A stretch of 11,709 bases of DNA, from contig CABUMU010000062.1 of NCBI GenBank assembly GCA_902492855.1, forward strand, positions 1 to 11,709. Direction: 5' to 3'. The number at the start of each line of letters is the position of its first letter. Position 1 is the stretch's first letter. The translations under genes were made by a program, and so were the position numbers. A model generated the notes under the pieces. The model did not search any database, was not told where the DNA came from, and saw only the letters and a program-made list of their open reading frames with translations. The DNA comes from an uncultured Collinsella sp. GTDB lineage: Bacteria > Actinomycetota > Coriobacteriia > Coriobacteriales > Coriobacteriaceae. Positions 6,908 through 11,709 of the stretch are shown here, piece after piece.

Positions 6908-7994
6908 ATGAATACCCTTAACGACCTAAACGAGCGCGTCGACGCCTTTGTCGGCACCAGTTCCTTCGACGCGCCTGCCGCGACGAACGACCAGGCCCCC
7001 ATCGATGTTCCCGCCGAGGTTCACGAGGACATCGTCGCCTCGGTCGATTTTTCCGAGGTCGAGCTCGCAGACGAGTTCACCGAGCCCCAGGTAGCCGTGA
7101 CCCCCAACGGACTGCTCCCCATGGAGCCGCTGCCCATTGACGGGCGTCTGCGCAAGGCGGCCCTCCGCATGCCCGACGAGATCGAGGAGGCCAGCGGCTT
7201 CACGCTCTTCGGCCGCCGCATCAAGTCGCTCATCTACACCACCGATGTCGCGGTCATCCGCAACTCCAACGCCGATGCCGTCTTTGCCGTTCACCCCTTC
7301 ACGCCACAGCCCGCCATTACGCAGGCACTGTTGACCGTCGCCGAGTGCCCGGTCTTTGTAGGCGTGGGCGGCGGAACTACGACCGGCAAGCGCTCCGTGC
7401 AGATGGCAGCCGTCTCCGAGATGCAGGGCGCGGCGGGCTGCGTGGTCAACTCCCCCCACTGCCGAGATGGTCGAGCACATCACCAACATCGCCGACATCC
7501 CCGTCATCGCCACGGTCGTACGTTGCGACGATGATGCGCATGCCAAAGTGCGCGCCGGAGCCAAGATTCTCAACATCGCCGCCGGCAAAAACACACCCCA
7601 GGTCCTGCGTGAACTGCGCGAGCACTATCCCAACCTGCCGCTCATCGCACCGGGCGGCAAGACGCCCGAGAGCATTCGCGAGACCATCGCCGCCGGCGCC
7701 AACGCCATCATCTGGACGCCGCCTTCGGCCCAGCAGCTACAGGCCGACATGATGCAGCGTTATCGCAAGATGAAGGAAGACGCCACACCTGTCATCTCGC
7801 GCGACGATGTGCCCATTATCGACCAGGTCGCCGCCGAAGTCAGCCAGGTCGAGAACATGAATCCCGACGTGCCGATTCCCGACGAAGTCATCGAGCGCGT
7901 CGCTTCGATCCACGAGCGCGTCGAGGAGCATCGCGCCAATCGCGGCCTCAAGCCGTCACTGCACGGCTTTTTCTTCCGCGGAAAGAAACGCTAG
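6908..7994 (+). pseudogene. TIM-barrel phosphate-binding-type conserved protein, split by a one-base frameshift
   Basis: Two frames, 6908-7534 and 7467-7994, are halves of one protein. In the run of six C at 7452-7457 the first frame reads SPHCRDG. Removing one C restores SPTAEMVEHITNIADIP and joins the halves into about 361 residues. Residues 1-70 are acidic and low in complexity. The rest includes FGRRIKSLIYTTDVAVI, NADAVFAVHPFTPQPAITQA and GVGGGTTTGKRS, then after the shift GAKILNIAAGKNTP and LIAPGGKTPESI / AAGANAIIWTPPS. The last two resemble the C-terminal phosphate grip of TIM barrels such as KDPG aldolase or ThiG. I recall homologues in Clostridia and Coriobacteriia labelled only 'hydrolase'; the reaction is unknown and I do not call it GuaB. 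The intact flanks suggest a sequencing error or recent mutation. The ATG is near-leaderless. Confidence 0.75.
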
Positions 7995-8006
7995 CCGCAA
8001 CAGCAA

Positions 8007-8046
8007 GGCCCGCCCCACAAACGTGTGAGACGGGCCGTTTTCGTTT
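8007..8046 (+). terminator. Rho-independent terminator after the TIM-barrel gene
   Basis: GGCCCG (8007-8012) pairs with CGGGCC (8031-8036), with an inner CACA/TGTG stem (8016-8019 / 8024-8027) and AACG loop, followed directly by GTTTTCGTTT. It starts 12 bp after the stop at 7994. The same hairpin lies just beyond the convergent degV gene (stop at 8078) and may serve both. Confidence 0.8.
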
Positions 8047-8077
8047 GAGCAATCATGCAGCGACGTGATGGGCCAAG

Positions 8078-8968
8078 TTAATCCACGCGCTTGTCGCCCA
8101 TAAAGAAGAGCGCCACCGTACCAGGTCCGGTATGCGAGCCAATCAGAGTACCGATGTCATTGATCTCAATCTTGCCTTTAAGCTGCGGAACCTGTTCCTC
8201 AATCAGCGCCGCAACTGCCTCAGCGTCCTCGCGGCACGCCGAGTGCGACATGATGCACTTACCCGAATAATCCGCACCGTCCTGCACGTGTGCCATCATG
8301 GTCTTAGCCATCTCGGAAATCGCGCGCTTCTTAGTGCGAATCTTCTCACGTGGCGACAGCTTGCCGTCGCAATCGACCGTCATAAGCGGGCAAATCTTAA
8401 GCGCCGTGCCGATGATCGCGCTCGCAGCCGAAATGCGACCGCCGCGCAGGTAGCTCGACAGATCGGTCGAGAAGAACCAGTGGTGCAGGTTGAGTTTGTG
8501 CTCCTCGATCCAAGCAGCCGTCTCGTCGAGTGAAGCCCCGCTATCGCGCACGTCGGCGGCATATTCCAGCAACAGACCAAAGCCCGAAGACGCCCCCAGC
8601 GAATCGATGACGCGCACCTTGCCGCCCTCGGGATAGCGATCCGCAAGCATCTGCGCCGCGACGCAGGCCGATCCATACGTGCCCGAAATACCCGACGACA
8701 ACGTCAGGTGCAGCACGTCTTTACCCTCGGCAACAAACGGCTCCCAAAACTCCTCGTACTCACCCACGCTCACCTGAGACGTCTTGGGCATGGCGCCCGC
8801 GGCAATCTGGGCAAAAAACTTGTCCGGCGTAATCGACTGATACAGATCGTCCGTATAGACAACATCGTCGATCTCGTAATGAAAACACACGACAGGGATA
8901 TTGCGCGACGCAAAGAACTCACGGGTTCGGTCGGCGGCGGATTCACAGGTCAGGACAAAATCACTCAT
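8078..8968 (-). CDS. DegV family fatty-acid-binding protein
   Basis: DegV (FakB-like) proteins bind a fatty acid and present it to kinase FakA for phosphorylation, or act as lipid carriers in the cytoplasm. The 296 residues carry the family marks: FVLTCESAADRT at the N-terminus, KTSQVSVGEY (62-71), LTLSSGISGTYGSA (88-101), VIDSLGASSG, LRGGRISAASAIIGTALKI, and a C-terminal IGSHTGPGTVALFF. The length fits the family (about 280-290). I chose ATG 8968 because AAGGAG lies six bases upstream; an in-frame ATG at 8986 adds MSKEPH and has no such site. No fakA partner is in the window. It is divergent from fbp across 320 bp and convergent with the TIM-barrel gene. Confidence 0.93.
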   Translation of the reverse strand: MSDFVLTCESAADRTREFFASRNIPVVCFHYEIDDVVYTDDLYQSITPDKFFAQIAAGAMPKTSQVSVGEYEEFWEPFVAEGKDVLHLTLSSGISGTYGSACVAAQMLADRYPEGGKVRVIDSLGASSGFGLLLEYAADVRDSGASLDETAAWIEEHKLNLHHWFFSTDLSSYLRGGRISAASAIIGTALKICPLMTVDCDGKLSPREKIRTKKRAISEMAKTMMAHVQDGADYSGKCIMSHSACREDAEAVAALIEEQVPQLKGKIEINDIGTLIGSHTGPGTVALFFMGDKRVD

Positions 8969-8996
8969 ATGAGGCTCCTTACTCATTGTTGCGCAA

Positions 8997-9002
8997 ATTA
9001 TC
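8997..9002 (-). promoter_or_regulatory. Possible -10 element for degV
   Basis: GATAAT on the - strand lies 28 bases upstream of the chosen ATG. The -35 region is unconvincing, so this is only suggestive. Confidence 0.3.
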
Positions 9003-9029
9003 GCACAGTGAGCCTAAATGCGGTACATA

Positions 9030-9068
9030 TGTCCACTATTTACCAAATCGAACCAAAAATAGTGAACA
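9030..9068. repeat. Interrupted inverted repeat in the degV-fbp spacer
   Basis: TGTCCACTATTT (9030-9041) and AAATAGTGAACA (9057-9068) pair at 11 of 12 positions with a 15-nt spacer. It lies 62-100 bp upstream of the degV start. The form fits a repressor operator or a palindromic element; no regulator gene is nearby to name. Confidence 0.45.
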
Positions 9069-9268
9069 TCTTTACCACCATCGTCTCCACCGGCCCCACG
9101 CATAAATATCTGAGAAAACACCCTCTGTCGTCTCCACCCAACCAACACATCTACCTTCACTAAATCGATTTACCAAACCATTCAGCCGACAATTCAGCCG
9201 CTGGCACAAAATCGAAACAAAAGCGGCGCATACTGATAAACGTTTGACGCTGTTTATCAGTTTTACCA
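9039..9268 (+). repeat. Four direct copies of TTTACCA in the degV-fbp spacer
   Basis: The heptamer TTTACCA starts at 9039, 9071, 9169 and 9262, all on the + strand. The first two continue similarly (AAATCG and CCATCG). The same 320-bp spacer (8969-9288) also carries TCGTCTCCACC twice (9081, 9128) and ATTCAGCCG twice (9180, 9192). No gene is seen in it. Repeated sites before fbp may bind a regulator, but this is inference. Confidence 0.4.
9232..9264 (+). promoter_or_regulatory. Terminator-like palindrome in the fbp leader
   Basis: ACTGATAAAC (9232-9241) pairs perfectly with GTTTATCAGT (9252-9261) over 10 bp with a 10-nt loop, followed by TTT, 25 nt before the fbp start. It is either an operator (TGATAAAC-N10-GTTTATCA) or a weak AT-rich terminator/attenuator in the leader. 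If the fbp promoter lies downstream or overlaps it, the operator reading is better. Confidence 0.45.
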
Positions 9269-9288
9269 GCCCCATCGGAAGGTGTTTC

Positions 9289-11205
9289 ATGGTCGCATTC
9301 GATCGCAACCCGCAAGACTTTAAGTATCTGCGCCTGCTGTCGAGACAGTTTCCCACCGAACAATCCGCATTTACCGAAATTATCAACCTCTCGGCCATCC
9401 TTAACCTACCCAAGGGCACCGAGCATTTTATGAGCGACGTGCATGGTGAGTACGAAGCCTTTATGCACATCCTCAACAACTGCTCGGGCGTCGTGCGCGA
9501 ACATGTCGACGAGATCTTTGGCGACACGCTCTCCTTTGACGAAAAGGGCGAGCTGTGTACGCTCATCTACTACCCGCGCGAGAAGATCGACCTGGTCCGC
9601 AGTCAGCGCGAGGACTCGCCCACCTGGTACAAGACGATGCTTGACCAGCTCATCATGGTCGCTCGCTCACTTTCAAGCCGCTACACGCGCTCCAAGGTGC
9701 GTAAGGCCATCCCGCGCGATTACGCCTATATCATCGACGAGTTGTTGCACACGCACCCGGACGAGAACAACTATCGCGTGCGCTATCACGAGCGCATCGT
9801 GGAGTCCATCCTGGAGACCGCCAGCGCCGACGACTTTATTGAGTCGCTCGCCTCGCTCATCAAGCGCCTGGCCGTCGACCACCTGCACCTGGTGGGCGAC
9901 ATCTTCGACCGCGGCGGCGGCGCGGCCAAGATTATGGACCGTCTGCTCACCTACCATTCGCTCGACATCCAGTGGGGCAACCACGACCTGCTGTGGATGG
10001 GCGCTGCGACCGGTGAGCCCGCCTGCATCGCCACGGTGTTGCGCAACAACCTACGCTACGACAACTACGAGATCCTGGAGAACGACTACGGCATCTCGCT
10101 GCGTGAGCTTGTCGCCTTTGCCGATGCCACCTACACCGCCGGTGAGTCCATCACCCCGCTGATCAAGGCCATCAACGTGCTGCTCTTTAAGCTCGAGGGC
10201 CAGATTATCCAGCGCCACCCCGAGTTCGATATGACCGACCGCCTGTTACTCGACAAGATCGACCACGACACCGGCACGGTCACGCTCGCCGACGGCAGCG
10301 TGTGGCCGCTCACGACCAACGACTTCCCCACCGTCGACCCGGCGGACCCCTACACGCTCACGTCTCAGGAGCAGCACATCATCGACAAGCTCGTGTCCGA
10401 GTTTGTCACCGCCGATCACCTGCATCGCCATATCGATTTCCTCTACACCCACGGCTCGATGTACAAGGTCGCCAACGGCAACCTGCTCTTCCACGGCTGC
10501 GTTCCACTCAACGAAGACGGCACCTTCAGCAGCATGAACTGCCTGGGCACCTGGCACGCTGGCCGCGATTATCTCGATTTTTGCGACCACATCGCCCGCC
10601 GCGCGTGGCGCGTGGGCGACCGCGATGCCCTCGACTGGATGTGGTACCTGTGGATTGGCTTCAATTCACCCGCCAGCGGACGCCTGGTGCGTACCTTTGA
10701 GCGCGCCTATATCGCCGATAAGAGCACCTGGGTCGAGCCGATGGACCCGTACTTTACGCTTACCAAGTCGCCCTCGGTCTGCGATGATATCATGCGCGAG
10801 TTTGGCGTCGCGGCCATGGCATGCTCGCCGACCGGCCACATCATCAACGGCCACACGCCCGTTAAAACCACCAAGGGTGAGCAGCCCATCCGCGCCGAGG
10901 GCAAGCTACTGGTCATCGATGGCGGCTTCTGCCGCGCTTACCATCCCAAGACGGGCATCGCCGGCTATACGCTCATCTCGAGCTCGCGCGGCTGCCGCCT
11001 CAAGTCGCACCGGGCCTTTACGACGGTTGCCGAGGCACTCACGCGCAACGTGGACATCGAGAGCGAGACCAACCGTTTTGACCAAGCAGACCGTCGCCGC
11101 ATGGTGAGCGACACCGATACTGGCGCCAAGATTCGCAGCCAGATCCAGGACCTGCGCCAGCTGCTCGATGCATATAGAAACGGTGCTATCGAGGAGCGCG
11201 CCTAG
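9289..11205 (+). CDS. fbp: Fructose-1,6-bisphosphatase class III
   Basis: This enzyme hydrolyses fructose 1,6-bisphosphate to fructose 6-phosphate in gluconeogenesis. It belongs to the class III family found mainly in Firmicutes, metal-dependent and unrelated to classes I and II. The 638 residues are close to the B. subtilis enzyme (about 670). Calcineurin-type metal motifs are SDVHGE (49-54), GDIFDRGG (203-210), GNHDLLWMGA (230-239) and C-terminal NGHTPVK (around 521-526). The chosen ATG at 9289 has GGAAGG about six bases upstream; the frame continues back to 9244 but that part reads through the leader palindrome. It is divergent from degV, and gtrA follows 78 bp later. The leader palindrome and TTTACCA repeats suggest transcriptional control, perhaps by carbon source (inferred). 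Confidence 0.96.
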   Translation: MVAFDRNPQDFKYLRLLSRQFPTEQSAFTEIINLSAILNLPKGTEHFMSDVHGEYEAFMHILNNCSGVVREHVDEIFGDTLSFDEKGELCTLIYYPREKIDLVRSQREDSPTWYKTMLDQLIMVARSLSSRYTRSKVRKAIPRDYAYIIDELLHTHPDENNYRVRYHERIVESILETASADDFIESLASLIKRLAVDHLHLVGDIFDRGGGAAKIMDRLLTYHSLDIQWGNHDLLWMGAATGEPACIATVLRNNLRYDNYEILENDYGISLRELVAFADATYTAGESITPLIKAINVLLFKLEGQIIQRHPEFDMTDRLLLDKIDHDTGTVTLADGSVWPLTTNDFPTVDPADPYTLTSQEQHIIDKLVSEFVTADHLHRHIDFLYTHGSMYKVANGNLLFHGCVPLNEDGTFSSMNCLGTWHAGRDYLDFCDHIARRAWRVGDRDALDWMWYLWIGFNSPASGRLVRTFERAYIADKSTWVEPMDPYFTLTKSPSVCDDIMREFGVAAMACSPTGHIINGHTPVKTTKGEQPIRAEGKLLVIDGGFCRAYHPKTGIAGYTLISSSRGCRLKSHRAFTTVAEALTRNVDIESETNRFDQADRRRMVSDTDTGAKIRSQIQDLRQLLDAYRNGAIEERA

Positions 11206-11211
11206 CACCAC

Positions 11212-11266
11212 CCGCGGGGATTGGCTAAACTTGCTAAGTTTGTCATCCCCGCGGCGCTTCGGCGCC
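11212..11266 (+). other. Tandem hairpins between fbp and gtrA
   Basis: CCGCGGGGA (11212-11220) pairs with TCCCCGCGG (11246-11254), enclosing AAACTT/AAGTTT (11227-11232 / 11236-11241). A second hairpin follows at once, GGCGC-TTCG-GCGCC (11253-11266), with a stable UUCG tetraloop. They start six bp after the fbp stop and end 17 bp before the gtrA ATG. No T tract follows, so an mRNA-processing, partial-termination or leader role is as likely as plain termination. Confidence 0.55.
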
Positions 11267-11283
11267 AGCTTAAGGCAGGTACC

Positions 11284-11679
11284 ATGCAAAAGCTCCTTGC
11301 GCAGATTATGAAATTTGGCGTCGTCGGTGTCATTGCCACGGTTATCGACTTTGGCATTATGAATCTGCTCCACTACGGTCTGGGCCTCAACATCCTAATC
11401 GCCAACACCAGCGGCTTTATCATCTCACTCATCTTTAACTACCTCGCAAGCATGAAATACGTGTTTGCGCACAAGGAAGGCATGAGCCCCCGCCGCGAGT
11501 TCATCATCTTTGTCGTGCTGTCCGTGATCGGTTTGGTGCTCAACGATGGCATCGTGCTGGCGCTCAACGCCGGCCTGGGACTCGAGGCCAATATCGCCAA
11601 GATCTGTGCCACCGCGCTTGTCATGGTCTACAACTTTGTGACCCGAAAAATCTTCCTGGAGGGCGACGAGACAAAATAG
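11284..11679 (+). CDS. GtrA family membrane protein
   Basis: GtrA-like proteins are small four-span membrane proteins thought to flip polyprenyl-phosphate-linked sugars for glycosylation of cell-surface polymers. The 131 residues show FGVVGVIATVIDFGIMNLL (about 11-29), a second span (about 37-55, with NYLASMKYVF following), a third (about 73-94) and a fourth (about 102-120) ending NFVTRKIF, all typical of the family. The ATG at 11284 is preferred: AAGG lies eight bases upstream and the N-terminus matches the family. A TTG at 11221 would add 21 residues but lies inside the upstream hairpin with a poorly placed GGGGA. No glycosyltransferase partner is visible before the window ends. Confidence 0.9.
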   Translation: MQKLLAQIMKFGVVGVIATVIDFGIMNLLHYGLGLNILIANTSGFIISLIFNYLASMKYVFAHKEGMSPRREFIIFVVLSVIGLVLNDGIVLALNAGLGLEANIAKICATALVMVYNFVTRKIFLEGDETK

Positions 11680-11709
11680 CTCGAAACCCCTGTAGCATTA
11701 CGGCGCCCA

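Noticed and set aside
6908..7994. IMP dehydrogenase (GuaB) as the identity of the TIM-barrel gene
   Set aside because: The GVGGG and GAN stretches are only barrel-like; the IMPDH catalytic Cys loop and CBS domains are absent.
8969..9288. Possible small genes or a riboswitch in the degV-fbp spacer
   Set aside because: Open frames here lack ribosome-binding sites and run through repeats; no known riboswitch core could be matched by eye.
11221..11283. TTG start giving a longer GtrA
   Set aside because: It lies inside a hairpin, GGGGA is immediately adjacent rather than spaced, and the added residues do not resemble GtrA N-termini.

Overview
The window looks like core chromosome from a GC-rich Gram-positive of the class Coriobacteriia (Collinsella-like). 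This is an inference. It rests on GC-rich third codon positions, a class III (Firmicutes-type) fructose-1,6-bisphosphatase, QueH rather than QueG, DegV and GtrA proteins, and a near-leaderless start. No phage, transposase, CRISPR array, tRNA or rRNA is visible, and I see no convincing new multi-gene system.

Layout: (a) 2-325 (+) is the C-terminal end of a coiled-coil, tail-anchored protein. (b) 326-659 is a gene-free stretch packed with inverted repeats. (c) 660-3094 (-) is a three-gene unit, read from high to low coordinates: a membrane HELVH metallopeptidase-like protein, queH, then queA, the last two steps of tRNA queuosine synthesis. (d) 3227-6521 (+) is a divergent methionyl-tRNA synthetase-like gene followed 40 bp later by an RsmB/NOP-type RNA m5C methyltransferase. 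(e) 6546-6716 (-) is a 56-residue single-span membrane protein convergent with it. (f) 6908-7994 (+) is an uncharacterised TIM-barrel-type gene split by one extra C in a six-C run, with a good terminator after it. (g) 8078-8968 (-) is a DegV fatty-acid-binding protein. (h) 8969-9288 is a repeat-rich divergent intergenic region. (i) 9289-11205 (+) is class III fructose-1,6-bisphosphatase, then a structured spacer and a GtrA-family membrane protein at 11284-11679.

The genes centre on translation (queuosine modification, aminoacylation, RNA methylation), with separate modules for lipid handling (DegV), gluconeogenesis (Fbp) and polyprenyl-linked sugar transfer (GtrA). The points most worth a second look are the frameshifted TIM-barrel gene, the synthetase with a replaced KMSKS lysine, the unlisted small membrane protein, the nested inverted repeats after queA, and the four TTTACCA heptamers plus a terminator-like palindrome before fbp.
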